Below are positions 15,806-24,664 of a stretch of 64,000 bases of DNA, piece after piece; the stretch's first letter is position 1, and each line of letters begins with the position of its first letter. Position numbers and translations under genes: made by a program. Origin of the DNA: JBGQOG01 sp052113705 (lineage in GTDB: Bacteria > Pseudomonadota > Alphaproteobacteria > Rhodobacterales > Rhodobacteraceae); assembly GCF_052113705.1 (NCBI RefSeq), contig NZ_JBGQOG010000007.1:124001-188000 (forward strand). Reading direction: 5' to 3'. The notes under the pieces were generated by a model, which had not been told where the DNA came from, made no database searches, and was given only the letters and a program-made list of their open reading frames with translations.

Positions 15806-18451
15806 TCAGGCGGCGCCGGAGAGGCGGGCGATTTCGCCCATCAAATGCTCGAGCATCTGGTCAATCTGCAACGGTTTCGCCATCACCTTGCTGGCCCCCG
15901 CCACTTCAAAGCGGTGCATGTCGTCGCCAACCACGGCGGCGGTCAGGCCATAGACCGGGATGGTCACGCCCGCCTCGCGCAGATGGCGCACGAGGACATC
16001 GCCCTCCATTTCCGGCATGAACAGATCGGTGATCAGCACGTCGCGCGGTTCGCGCAACAGTTCGTCAAGCGCCAGGCGCCCGTTCGCCACGCAATCCACC
16101 CGGCCAAACACCCGCCGCAGCCGTGCCTGAGTGATTTCGGCGACCAGTTCGTTATCCTCGGCCAACAGCACCGACATGCCACGCAACACCGCCGGATAGG
16201 CCGTCTCCGCCGCGCCGGGTGCAGGGACCGACAGCTCGGGCACCGGCAGGTCGGCATCCTCCTCCGGCAAGCGCACCTCATAGCCCGCGCCGCCGCCCGG
16301 TGCGGTGAAGTAGAACACCTGCCCGCCCAGCAATTCGACCGAGGATTTCACGATATAGAGGCCAAGCCCGCTGCCATCGACCTTGCTGCGCGGATCTTCC
16401 CGCGTGCCGCGCTCAAACGGCTCGAAGAGACGCGCCACTTCTTCGGGCGGAATGCCCTGACCATTGTCGGTCACCTGCCAGCAGCTGCGCGCGCCCAGCG
16501 CACCCGGCCCGGTGACGCGGGTAAAGCCGATGGTGATCTGCGTTCCGCCGCTGTGGATAATGGCGTTGCGCAAGAGATTGCCGACAATCTGCTTGATCCG
16601 GCGGCTGTCGCCCAGACGCGCGCGCTCGGCCCCGGCCCCAAGCGCCAGCCGGATCTGGATGCCCCGCCCCGCCGCCTGCCCCTCAAAGAGGTTGCGCAGG
16701 CTTTCGGCCAGTTCCGCCGGGACATAAGACTCGACCGTCACCTCCAGATTTTTCTCGGGATTCACCGCCTGACGCATGTCGGTCAGCACCCGAAGCAACT
16801 GGTCGGAGGCCTCGCGCATCTGCCGCCGGACGGTCGGCAGGCTGTTCGTGTCCCCCAGATCCTCGATCAGCATGGCGATGACCGAAGCCGGCGTGCGGAT
16901 TTCATGCGAGACGATGGAGAAAAGCTGAGCCTGCTTTTCCTGCCGCAGGTTCAGTTCGTTCAGCATGTGGCGCAGGGCCGCCTCTTGCTGATGCTCGGTC
17001 GTCACATCCACCAACAGCCCATAGGCCAGCCATTCGCGCGTCGGCGATTGCTCCAGCCAGAGATAGATCCGCAACACGATTGCGCGGGTCGGCTTGCGAA
17101 CCGACAGGGTGCTGGTGCCCAGATCATGGCCCCGCGCCTCCGGGCAGTCATAGGCCCCTGCCTCAGACGTGCCCCCTTCGGCATCGACGTTAAAGCGCAA
17201 CAGCACCGATTGCGGCTGTCCGGGCGCCTCCAGCAACCGCTCGCGCAGCGACAAACGCTCGGCACGGTCCAGCTTGCGGTAGAGAGAGCCCAGCGTTGCC
17301 TCGTTCTTCAGCCCGGCGATGCGGCTGCCCACATCGTCCAGCAGCACCTTGCCGCTGGCGAGATTGATGGTGAGGATGCCCACCCCGGCAAAATCGCGCA
17401 CCTGATTGAGGCGCCGGATGCTGTCGGCCTGATAGTGCAGGATCACCTCGTTATAGGAGCGCAGCGCCAGCACCAGAATCACAAAGCCCAGAGCCACGAT
17501 CGAATAGGTCTCAAGGTAGACATCCGCCTGGGTGGCGGGGGCGATGTCGCGCAGGTAATTGCCGGTGATCGAGGCATAAACGGTCGAGCCGATGACGATG
17601 CTGATCGGCACATAGGAGAGCGGCAGCGTCAGCGCGAGAAGAATGCAGACAATCGCCGCGTCCAGCATCGGATAGCCCGCAATGCCATAGCGGTGCAGGA
17701 TGGCCATCAGGGCAAAGCCCGCGACGATGACCGCGATGCGCGGCGTGTCCTCGCGCTTGGGGAATTGCAGCGCGGTCAGCAAGAACGCCGACACCACCAC
17801 CACGCCGCGCCATTGCCGGAACGAGGCGAGCAGCGTGAAATGCTCGTCAAACCCGAGTTCGAGCTGCAAGGCGGGTGACAGGCTTTGGGCATAATAATTC
17901 GCCACCGCCACCTGAATCATCGACACGACAAGGAACACGCCCGCCACGGTGAAGGTCGCGAGAATATCTGCGGTAAACGGCCGCAGGCGGCGAAAGAAGT
18001 TTTGCGCCGCGACAAGCGAGATGGCGCCGATCAGCGCCGCCGAAACCGCATTGAGCAGGAAGGTCTGAAACAGCAGGCCCGGCGTCAGCCCGTGCAGCAA
18101 GAGCCAGGACTTATCGCCGAGAAAGGGCAGGAACATCGGCACATAAAAATTCAGCAGGAACGCGCAGACCGGAATCCAAAGTTTCGGCAGCGGGTAAAAC
18201 AACACCCCCAGCGCCAGCGAAAACAGCGCAATATGGGGCATGTTATTGACAGCAAACGTGTTTCTGCCGTGAAGGGCCGCACCATACCCCATGAAAACGG
18301 TCCAGCCAAAGACCGCGATGAAGTAGATCATCGCGAAGAAATACGGACGTTGTGCGATCTTGTCCCGGATCATCAAGATCCGGGAGCGGCCGAAATCCCG
18401 AAAGACATAGTCCTGCTGTGTCTCCACCACGGAGGCGACGGACCTTACCAA
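15806..18451 (-). CDS. Multi-pass membrane hybrid histidine kinase with C-terminal receiver
   Basis: Up to 881 residues from a TTG at 18451; an ATG at 18373 (MIRDKIAQ) is an alternative start that loses nothing recognisable. About eight to nine membrane helices fill residues 38-335, perhaps a MASE-like integral sensor. A PAS-like domain (345-490) precedes the HisKA domain with phospho-acceptor His516 (SIVSHEIRTP), then the ATPase domain (NLLRNAIIHSGG, DNGQGIP, GSGLGLYIVKS) and a receiver with Asp809 (VLITDLFMPEM) and Lys859. It should autophosphorylate and relay internally, but no Hpt domain or partner regulator is visible nearby. Signal unknown. Confidence 0.92.
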   Translation of the reverse strand: MVRSVASVVETQQDYVFRDFGRSRILMIRDKIAQRPYFFAMIYFIAVFGWTVFMGYGAALHGRNTFAVNNMPHIALFSLALGVLFYPLPKLWIPVCAFLLNFYVPMFLPFLGDKSWLLLHGLTPGLLFQTFLLNAVSAALIGAISLVAAQNFFRRLRPFTADILATFTVAGVFLVVSMIQVAVANYYAQSLSPALQLELGFDEHFTLLASFRQWRGVVVVSAFLLTALQFPKREDTPRIAVIVAGFALMAILHRYGIAGYPMLDAAIVCILLALTLPLSYVPISIVIGSTVYASITGNYLRDIAPATQADVYLETYSIVALGFVILVLALRSYNEVILHYQADSIRRLNQVRDFAGVGILTINLASGKVLLDDVGSRIAGLKNEATLGSLYRKLDRAERLSLRERLLEAPGQPQSVLLRFNVDAEGGTSEAGAYDCPEARGHDLGTSTLSVRKPTRAIVLRIYLWLEQSPTREWLAYGLLVDVTTEHQQEAALRHMLNELNLRQEKQAQLFSIVSHEIRTPASVIAMLIEDLGDTNSLPTVRRQMREASDQLLRVLTDMRQAVNPEKNLEVTVESYVPAELAESLRNLFEGQAAGRGIQIRLALGAGAERARLGDSRRIKQIVGNLLRNAIIHSGGTQITIGFTRVTGPGALGARSCWQVTDNGQGIPPEEVARLFEPFERGTREDPRSKVDGSGLGLYIVKSSVELLGGQVFYFTAPGGGAGYEVRLPEEDADLPVPELSVPAPGAAETAYPAVLRGMSVLLAEDNELVAEITQARLRRVFGRVDCVANGRLALDELLREPRDVLITDLFMPEMEGDVLVRHLREAGVTIPVYGLTAAVVGDDMHRFEVAGASKVMAKPLQIDQMLEHLMGEIARLSGAA

Positions 18452-18790
18452 AGCGGCACCTTCATCATCGTTACTTTGTCCCCGTCAGCACTGCGCCGCA
18501 GCCCGACCAGCCCCATGTTGCCATCAACCACCTGTCGTCATAGCGAAAAGAAGTGAAATGAAGGTTTCCGGGCGCCCAAAGGTGACCCTAGGGAACCTTA
18601 TTGGCACCGCGATGTTGAACAGGGCGGCAGACGGGCGCAATCGTAAGGCCCGCAGCAGAATCGCCCGCAGCTCAGCCGCCCGCGTCACCGCACCGGCAAC
18701 GATGCGCAGCGCCGCCGAACCCGACGCGCGCGGCGCAGCGGTCCGCAAGTGGCAGGTCAGGATCAGCAGGCGGCAGTCAGCAGGCAGGGA
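18452..18790. other. Gene-free region upstream of the hybrid kinase, with an imperfect hairpin
   Basis: 339 bases without a convincing gene. An imperfect inverted repeat AAGGTTTCC (18561-18569) and GGGAACCTT (18591-18599) encloses the palindrome GGGCGCCC (18570-18577). On the minus strand it lies about 110 bases before the kinase start, so it may be in the kinase leader RNA. I could not match it to a known riboswitch class. The remaining DNA toward 18790 is the convergent side of the LysR gene. Confidence 0.35.
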
Positions 18791-19705
18791 TCAACCGGCA
18801 GGGTCATCCCCGCGGTCGGCCGCGGTTTCCGCAACGATCCAGGCCCTCAGCGCGCACAAAGGCGGGTGGTCGGCGCGCTCGGTCGGCCAGCACAGATAAT
18901 AGGCCTCGGGGTTGTGCAGCGGCAAGGCAAGTGCGGGCACCAGCGTCCCCGCCGCCAGCTCTTCGGCGATCAGGAAATCCGGAATCAGCGCCACCCCCAA
19001 CCCGGCCTGCGCCGCCTGGGCCAGCGTGGCGAACTGGTCAAACAGCATGCCATGCACCGCCAGATCATCCGCCGCATGCAGCCGCAGCCAGCGCTCCCAG
19101 GCATCGGGCCGGGTGGTCAGGTGCAACAGCGGTGCCTGCCGCAGATCGGCGGCGGCACGAAAGCCGTATTGCGCCCGCAGCCCCGGCGCGCAGACCGGCA
19201 ACACCACCTCGCGCCGCAAGAGATCCATGCTGGTGCCCGGCCAGTCCTCGCGCCCGAAATGGATCGCGGCATCAATCGCTTCGTGACGGAAATCGAACGG
19301 GCTGAGCCGGGTCACCAGATTGACCGTCACCCCCGGGTAAGCCGCCAGAAACCGGGGCAGCCGCGGGGCCAGCCAGCGGGTGCCAAAGGTCGGCAAAATC
19401 GCCAGCGTCAGCGTGCCCCCCAGGGGATTTGCCCGCAGATTGAGCGAGGCCTGCGAGATCTTGTGCAGCGCCTCGCGCACTTCCCGGGCATAGGCGGCCC
19501 CGCCCAGCGTGAGGCGGATGGTCTGACGCTCGCGGTGAAAGAGCGCCACGCCCAGCTGCTCTTCCAGCGCCTTGATCTGCCGCGACACCGCACTTTGCGT
19601 CAGCGACAGCTCATGCGCGGCCGCAGTGACCGAGCCGGTGCGCGCCGCCGCCTCAAAGGCGGACAGAAGCGGCAGGGAGGGCAGGAACCGGCGGGGCGCA
19701 CGCAT
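18791..19705 (-). CDS. LysR-family regulator, GcvA-like
   Basis: 304 residues, ATG 19705 with AAGGA 7 bases upstream. The N-terminal winged helix (residues 10-68) contains FEAAARTGSVTAAAHELSLTQSAVSRQIKALEEQL, a textbook LysR helix-turn-helix of the GcvA/AmpR subgroup; residues 93-300 are the periplasmic-binding-like effector domain. It is divergent from the FAD-dependent oxidoreductase at 19828, with 122 bases between the start codons, which is the standard layout for a LysR regulator controlling its neighbour. The effector is unknown; an amino acid or amine is likely given the target. Confidence 0.92.
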   Translation of the reverse strand: MRAPRRFLPSLPLLSAFEAAARTGSVTAAAHELSLTQSAVSRQIKALEEQLGVALFHRERQTIRLTLGGAAYAREVREALHKISQASLNLRANPLGGTLTLAILPTFGTRWLAPRLPRFLAAYPGVTVNLVTRLSPFDFRHEAIDAAIHFGREDWPGTSMDLLRREVVLPVCAPGLRAQYGFRAAADLRQAPLLHLTTRPDAWERWLRLHAADDLAVHGMLFDQFATLAQAAQAGLGVALIPDFLIAEELAAGTLVPALALPLHNPEAYYLCWPTERADHPPLCALRAWIVAETAADRGDDPAG

Positions 19706-19827
19706 ATCGCATTCCTTACGCGAATGAACTCTTGATCAAAACTCGCTACTCTTTCAACCATGTACAAGGCAGAACTTCCGGGACGCCGGGCCAATCTGGC
19801 CGGCCGCCCGCTTCAGGATGACCCCCA
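19706..19827. promoter_or_regulatory. Divergent control region between LysR gene and FAD oxidoreductase
   Basis: 122 bases. The segment 19711-19760 is AT-rich compared with its surroundings and includes the 8-base palindrome TTGATCAA (19732-19739). LysR regulators usually bind T-N11-A dyads in such regions. I cannot pick the operator with confidence. The palindrome is not an FNR box because it lacks the 4-base spacer. Confidence 0.4.
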
Positions 19828-21111
19828 ATGCAGAACGACCCCCGCTCCCACGGTCTTTGGGAACGCACCGCCCCCGCTGCACCACAGAGCGGGCCGCTCA
19901 CCGGCGACATGTCGGCGGATGTGGTGGTGATCGGCGCGGGCTATACCGGCCTCTCCACCGCGCTGCATCTGGCCGAGCGCGGAAAGTCTGTCGTGCTGCT
20001 GGAGGCGGTAGAGGTGGGCTTTGGCGGCGCGGGGCGCAATGTCGGGCTGGTGAATGCCGGTATGTGGGTGATGCCCGAGGCGCTCTGCGAGACCTTGGGG
20101 CCGGTGGCGGGCAACCGGCTGATCGATTTTCTGGGCGACGGGCCGCGGCAGGTGTTCGAGGTGATCGACCGTCACGCCATCGCCTGTGAAGCCGAGTGGC
20201 AGGGCACCCTGCATCTGGCGGTGGGCGAAAAGGGTCTGGCCGAGATCCGCGAGCGGGCGCGGCAATGGCAGTCGCGCGGCGCGCCGGTAGAGGTGCTGGA
20301 CGCGGCCGAGACCGCGCGACGGGTCGGCAGCACCGCCTATGCGGGGGCGCTTTTGGACCGCCGCGCGGGCACCATCCAGCCGCTGGCCTATGCGCGCGGG
20401 CTGGCGGCGGCGGGGGTACAGCAGGGCGTCTCGCTCTTCACCCAAAGCCCGGTCACAGCGCTGCGGCGGTCGGGGGCGGGCTGGCAGGCAGTAACGCCGA
20501 AAGGCAGCGTGACCGCGCAATGGGTAGTGATCGGCACCGATGCCTATACAGGCCATATCTTTCCGCAGATCCGGCAAGAGCAGGTGTTCCTGCCCTATTT
20601 CAACCTCGCCACAACGCCGCTCAACGCCGAGATGCAGGCCCGTATCCTGCCAGAGCGGCAGGGCGCCTGGGACACCAAGGAAATCCTCTCCTCCTTCCGC
20701 TTTGATCAGGCGGGGCGGCTGGTCTTTGGCTCGGTCGGCGCGCTGCGGCGGGGCGGGGCGGCGGTGCACCGGGCCTGGGCCCGGCGTGAAATGGCGCGCC
20801 TTTGGCCGGACCTTGGCCCGGTCCGGTTCGAGGCGGAATGGTATGGCCAGATCGGGATGACCGCCGACAACCTGCCGCGCTGCCATCAGCTGGACGAAAA
20901 GATCATCACCATATGCGGCTATAACGGCCGCGGGATTGCGCCGGGCACCGCCTTTGGCCGCTTTCTGGCGGGCCATGTCGCGGGAGAGACCGAGGAGGCC
21001 GATCTGCCGCTCGCCCCCACCCCCGCACAGCCGATAAGCGCCCGGCCCCTGCGCGAAGCCTATTACGAATTTGGCGCGCAGGTGGCGCATTTCACCGGGA
21101 GCCGTTTCTGA
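19828..21111 (+). CDS. FAD-dependent amine/amino-acid oxidoreductase (DAO family)
   Basis: 427 residues; AGGATG lies 7 bases before ATG 19828. The N-terminal dinucleotide fold DVVVIGAGYTGLSTALHLAERG (residues about 31-52, GxGxxG) binds FAD, followed by GFGGAGRNVGLVNAG, where the Gly-rich loop and Asn contact the flavin as in gamma-glutamylputrescine oxidases and related enzymes. The C-terminal IITICGYNGRGIAPGTAFGR returns to FAD. No signal peptide. The protein belongs to the DAO/PuuB-like group that oxidises secondary or primary amines. The divergent LysR regulator probably controls it. The exact substrate cannot be read; a glutamine amidotransferase of the PuuD family is present in the window, but 10 kb away. 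Confidence 0.85.
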   Translation: MQNDPRSHGLWERTAPAAPQSGPLTGDMSADVVVIGAGYTGLSTALHLAERGKSVVLLEAVEVGFGGAGRNVGLVNAGMWVMPEALCETLGPVAGNRLIDFLGDGPRQVFEVIDRHAIACEAEWQGTLHLAVGEKGLAEIRERARQWQSRGAPVEVLDAAETARRVGSTAYAGALLDRRAGTIQPLAYARGLAAAGVQQGVSLFTQSPVTALRRSGAGWQAVTPKGSVTAQWVVIGTDAYTGHIFPQIRQEQVFLPYFNLATTPLNAEMQARILPERQGAWDTKEILSSFRFDQAGRLVFGSVGALRRGGAAVHRAWARREMARLWPDLGPVRFEAEWYGQIGMTADNLPRCHQLDEKIITICGYNGRGIAPGTAFGRFLAGHVAGETEEADLPLAPTPAQPISARPLREAYYEFGAQVAHFTGSRF

Positions 21112-21152
21112 GCACAGAATACTGAGCACGGTGCCCGGGCCTTTTGCTTGGG

Positions 21153-22139
21153 TCAGCCGCGCAGGGCTTCAGCCTCGGCCAGATGCCCCTTTCGGGCGTA
21201 GCGCTGCGCAATCACCGCGCAGGCCATCAGCTGGATCTGGTGAAAGATCATCAGGGGCAGCACGATGGCCCCGATGCTCTGTCCGGCAAAGATCGCGCCC
21301 GCCATCGGCACCCCGCTCGCCAGACTTTTCTTTGAGCCGCAGAAGGTGATCGCGATCTCATCTGCCCGATCAAAACCCAGTGCCCGGCTGCCAAACATGG
21401 TCAGCGCCAGCACCAGCGCCAAGAGCGCCATATCGGCCAGCACCACCAGCGCCAGATCCCGCAGCTCAATCCCGTGCCACAGCCCCTCGACCACCGCCGC
21501 GCTGAAGGCGAGATAGACCACCATCAGGATCGAGCCACGATCCACCGGCGCCAGCAGCTTTTTATGGCCACGCACCCAAGCGCCCACCAAGGGTTGCAGC
21601 GCCTGTCCGGCGATAAAGGGCACCAAGAGTTGCAGGAAAATCTGCCCCAGTACCGCCATCGAAAACCCGCCATGCCCGCCCGCCGACAGCAAAACCCCCA
21701 CCAAGAGCGGCGTCAGGAACATGCCCGCGATATTGGAGGCCGAGGCCGCGCAGATCGCCGCCGCCACATTGCCCCCCGCCATCGACGTGAAGGCAATCGA
21801 GCTTTGCACCGTCGAGGGCAGCACCGCGAGGAACAAAAGCCCCGTGCGCAGCGCCAGTGGCAGATCGGCGGGCATGAGCTGCCCCAGCGCCAGGCCGAGC
21901 AGCGGGAAGGCCCCGAAGGTCACCGCAAGGATCACTGCCTGCAGCCGCCAATGCAGCATCCCCGCGATCACCACTTCCCGCGAGAGGCGCGCGCCGTGCA
22001 GGAAAAACAACAGCGCGATGGCCAGTTTGGTGGCAATCCCCATCCATTCCGCCCCCTGCCCCGAGACCGGAAAGACCGAGGCGAGTGCCACCGTGGCCAG
22101 CAGCATGAGGGTGAAAGTATCGGGTTTGAAGCGGCGCAT
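21153..22139 (-). CDS. BASS-family transporter (bile acid:sodium symporter-like, YfeH type)
   Basis: 328 residues, ATG 22139 with GGGAGA upstream. About ten membrane helices span the protein (for example 9-27, 36-55, 69-90, 100-120, 127-150). Motifs of the SBF-like group are visible: LLFFLHGARLS, LPSTVQSSIAFTSMAGGN and the later SKxLASGVPMA-like loop (CGSKKSLASGVPMAG), which carry the crossover region for Na+ and substrate. It is divergent from a LysR regulator that likely controls it. The substrate of YfeH-type proteins is unknown; organic acids are plausible. Confidence 0.88.
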   Translation of the reverse strand: MRRFKPDTFTLMLLATVALASVFPVSGQGAEWMGIATKLAIALLFFLHGARLSREVVIAGMLHWRLQAVILAVTFGAFPLLGLALGQLMPADLPLALRTGLLFLAVLPSTVQSSIAFTSMAGGNVAAAICAASASNIAGMFLTPLLVGVLLSAGGHGGFSMAVLGQIFLQLLVPFIAGQALQPLVGAWVRGHKKLLAPVDRGSILMVVYLAFSAAVVEGLWHGIELRDLALVVLADMALLALVLALTMFGSRALGFDRADEIAITFCGSKKSLASGVPMAGAIFAGQSIGAIVLPLMIFHQIQLMACAVIAQRYARKGHLAEAEALRG

Positions 22140-22224
22140 ATCGGTCTCCCGTGACAGTGGCGCCCAATGTCGTTATCATCAAACAGGATGCAAGGAATAA
22201 CACTCATCACGAAAGTCGATAACC
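22140..22224. promoter_or_regulatory. Divergent control region between BASS transporter and LysR gene
   Basis: 85 bases. GTTAT at 22172-22176 and ATAAC at 22197-22201 form an interrupted dyad, and a further ATAAC lies at 22219-22223 just before the regulator start. The spacing suits a LysR tetramer covering a recognition site and an activation site. Pattern only; not verified. Confidence 0.4.
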
Positions 22225-23082
22225 ATGCTCGATCTGGCACAGTTGCGCAGTTTTCTGGCGGTGCAGCAGACGGGGAGTTTCACCCGCGCCGCCGAGATGT
22301 TGCAGCTGGGGCAATCGACCGTCAGCCAACATATTCAACGACTTGAGCGGTCCCTCGGGCGGCAGCTGGTCTGGCGCGACACGCATCGGGTGCTGATCAC
22401 CCCGGATGGCGAGGCGCTGAGCCAGCATGCGCGAGCGATGCTGGCGATTGAGGGCAAAGTCAGCGAGCTTTTTGGCGAAAGCCGGTTGCGCGGGCGGTTG
22501 CGGCTGGGGCTTTCCGAGGATTTCGCCAACAGCCGGTTGACGGCGGTGCTCGAAAACTTCACGCGCAACCACCCCAATATCGACCTGCAACTTTCGGTCG
22601 CGCTCAGCGGCATCCTGTATCAGATGCAGGATGCGGGCGAGATCGACCTGGTCTTTGCCAAGCGCCGGATCGGCGATGCCCGTGGCCAGCTGGTGTTCCG
22701 CGAGCCGCTGGTCTGGCTGGCGCGCGACCCCGAGATGCTGATGGCGGGCGGCGGGGCGGTGCCGCTGATCGCCTTTCCCAGCCCTTCGATCACCCGCTCC
22801 ATCGCGCTGGAAACCCTGAACGCGCATAAAATCCCCTGGCGCATCAGTTGCACCTGCAGCAGCCTGAGCGGGCTGACCGCCGCCGCCCGGGCGGGCATGG
22901 GGGTTCTGGTACAACCCCGCAGCATGGCACCCACCGGCCTGCGGGCCCTGCCCGTGCCGGGCCTGCCGGAGCTGGAAGATGTCGAATTTGTGCTGGTGCC
23001 GGTCAGCGGCGCCGACCCCGCTCTGGTCGCCGCCATTTCCGATGAAATCTTTGCCCAGGTGGGCAATCTGCGCGAGGCCTAG
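22225..23082 (+). CDS. LysR-family transcriptional regulator
   Basis: 285 residues from ATG 22225. The helix-turn-helix (residues 3-60) reads FLAVQQTGSFTRAAEMLQLG then STVSQHIQRLERSLG; residues 90-285 are the effector domain. It is divergent from the BASS transporter with only 85 bases between start codons, so it very likely regulates that gene and itself. Differences from the other LysR protein in the window (18791-19705) are large; they are not recent duplicates. Effector unknown. Confidence 0.92.
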   Translation: MLDLAQLRSFLAVQQTGSFTRAAEMLQLGQSTVSQHIQRLERSLGRQLVWRDTHRVLITPDGEALSQHARAMLAIEGKVSELFGESRLRGRLRLGLSEDFANSRLTAVLENFTRNHPNIDLQLSVALSGILYQMQDAGEIDLVFAKRRIGDARGQLVFREPLVWLARDPEMLMAGGGAVPLIAFPSPSITRSIALETLNAHKIPWRISCTCSSLSGLTAAARAGMGVLVQPRSMAPTGLRALPVPGLPELEDVEFVLVPVSGADPALVAAISDEIFAQVGNLREA

Positions 23083-23386
23083 ACGCGGCCTGAAGGTGTT
23101 TGGACATGTTCGGACGCGGCCCCGGCCCGGGGCAAGCGGGCCCGGGCACAGCAAGTGCCAGAGATGGCGCCCGCGACGGGAAATCTCTCACCACCACCCG
23201 AACGCTTCAGCCGCCGAAAATTCAAGCGTCTGGAATACATGATAAATATTTCATCTGATTGCGGATGGAATGTCACAGTTTATATCAAAATGACACAATC
23301 ACACAACCTGAGGGTGCATTTCGGATTTACATCAGCCGGGGCGGTCGGCACTCTCAAAGGGCAAGAGATATGTTTTTGAGGCCGGA
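23083..23386. other. AT-rich intergenic region upstream of the exonuclease
   Basis: 304 bases without a gene. From about 23200 to 23330 the DNA is clearly AT-richer than the rest of the window and contains an interrupted near-palindrome around AAATATTT (23241-23255) and the dyad TGTCA (23271-23275) / TGACA (23291-23295). It probably holds the promoter of the exonuclease gene. I see no RNA gene or strong terminator. Confidence 0.45.
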
Positions 23387-24406
23387 ATGCGCTTTTTGTT
23401 GAATTTGCTGGGCCGTCTCTACAAAGCTGGTGTGACGCCGCCCTCCGCGACACACGAGGTTCCCCCCTTGCCGTTGACACCCGAAGACCAGACCCAGATC
23501 CCCGCCACCGCGGACACCCAGTTGTTTCCCGACCTGCCGTCGGACACCTACCGCTTCATCGCATTGGATGTCGAAACCGCGAATGGCTGGGCGGGCAGCA
23601 TCTGCCAGATTGGTCTGGCCTGCGTGACCGAAACCGGCGATATCCATCAGTTCAGCACGCTGGTCGATCCCGAAGGCAGCTTTGATAGCTTTAACAGCAA
23701 CTTGCACGGAATCACCGCGCGGGACGTTCAGGGCAAGCCCAATGCGCGGCGCACCATCCGGGCGCTCACACCGCTGCTGTCGCGGCAACCGCTGATCCAG
23801 CATTCCAGCTTTGACCAGCGCGCGATCGAGGCCGCCTGTCAGGGCAAGGCCTTTTCGATGGAGCCCCCCGATCTGGAATGGTTCGACAGCGTGCGCATCG
23901 CCCGCCGCGCCTGGCCGGAGTTCATCAACAATGGCGGCCACGGGCTGAAACATCTGAAATCGGCGCTGGGGCTGAACTTTCAGCACCATGATGCCGGCGA
24001 GGATGCGCGGGCAGCGGCACAGGTTGTCCTCCTGGCGGAATTCCGGACCGGGCTGCACTTCCGCCGCCTGGGCGAAACCACGCGCCCCCGCCGCGCCAAG
24101 GCCGCACCGCCGCGCCAGCCGGATATTCCACCGCTGCAACTCGATGGGGCAATGGCCTGTTTTTGCGGGCCAATGACGCTGCCCCTCGCCCTGGCTACCG
24201 AGAAAGCCAAAGGCTCGGGGGCGCAGGTGATGGCGCGGGTCACCACCAAGACAACGCTGGTGGTCGTGGGCGATCAGGCGCTGTCGGATCCGCAGGCCCA
24301 GCGCCACCCGGACTGGCGGCGCGCCGAGGAATATCGCGCCAAGGGACGTGGCATCCGGGTGATCGGCGAGAGCGAGTTCCTGCAGCTGGTCGAGTCGGCC
24401 GAGTGA
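23387..24406 (+). CDS. DnaQ-type DEDDh exonuclease with BRCT-like C-terminus
   Basis: 339 residues from ATG 23387. Residues 55-220 form a 3'-5' exonuclease fold with all acidic ligands: Asp61 and Glu63 in IALDVETA, Asp143 in HSSFDQRA, and His201/Asp206 in HDAGED. Residues 250-335 resemble a BRCT domain (CFCGPMTLPLALATEKAKG, TLVVVGDQ, then IRVIGESEFLQL). Exonuclease-BRCT proteins of this kind are related to the DNA polymerase III epsilon superfamily but act alone, probably in repair or RNA trimming. Residues 1-50 are a variable Pro/Thr-rich leader without clear function. It lies alone after an AT-rich promoter region. Confidence 0.85.
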   Translation: MRFLLNLLGRLYKAGVTPPSATHEVPPLPLTPEDQTQIPATADTQLFPDLPSDTYRFIALDVETANGWAGSICQIGLACVTETGDIHQFSTLVDPEGSFDSFNSNLHGITARDVQGKPNARRTIRALTPLLSRQPLIQHSSFDQRAIEAACQGKAFSMEPPDLEWFDSVRIARRAWPEFINNGGHGLKHLKSALGLNFQHHDAGEDARAAAQVVLLAEFRTGLHFRRLGETTRPRRAKAAPPRQPDIPPLQLDGAMACFCGPMTLPLALATEKAKGSGAQVMARVTTKTTLVVVGDQALSDPQAQRHPDWRRAEEYRAKGRGIRVIGESEFLQLVESAE

Positions 24407-24466
24407 AACGGCCAGGCGCGGCCAAAACGCCGCTGGTGACCGAACGTGCCGCATAGGTCGCGGCAA

Positions 24467-24488
24467 CGATATGTCTCCCGACATATCG
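24467..24488. promoter_or_regulatory. 9-bp perfect inverted repeat upstream of the PAS chemoreceptor
   Basis: CGATATGTC at 24467-24475 and GACATATCG at 24480-24488 are exact inverted repeats with a 4-base spacer. The stem is AT-containing and is not followed by a T run, so it looks more like an operator than a terminator. It lies 180-200 bases before the chemoreceptor start and about 60 bases after the exonuclease stop. Confidence 0.5.
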
Positions 24489-24603
24489 GGAAAATTCGAT
24501 CCATCTGCCGCGCTGACCTGCCGATTTTCAAAAGAAGCGCGCAATTCCAAGCGATTAGAAATGCAACCGGAAATTGTATTATCTGCATGCCCTCAGGTTG
24601 ACG

Positions 24604-24618
24604 TTAAGGTACCATTAG
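24604..24618 (+). promoter_or_regulatory. CtrA-like site before the PAS chemoreceptor
   Basis: TTAAGGTACCATTAG fits the CtrA full-site pattern TTAA-N7-TTAA with one change in the second half. It ends about 46 bases before ATG 24665. CtrA controls motility and chemotaxis genes in Rhodobacter relatives, so the context is suitable. One mismatch and a single copy make this a modest call. Confidence 0.4.
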
Positions 24619-24664
24619 CCGCTCCGGCCGCATTCTGCACAGGCATTTTGGCCCGGAGGCATCC

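Noticed and set aside
15797..17878. 693-codon open frame on the plus strand
   Set aside because: Antisense to the hybrid kinase, whose domains are unmistakable. Composition is His/Arg/Gln-rich and without fold.
18561..18599. Guanidine-I (ykkC) type riboswitch
   Set aside because: CTAGGGT on the minus strand recalls the start of that motif, but the remaining conserved blocks are absent and the downstream gene is a kinase.
19732..19739. TTGATCAA read as an FNR box
   Set aside because: The two half sites abut without the 4-base spacer needed by FNR/CRP dimers; it is just an 8-base palindrome.
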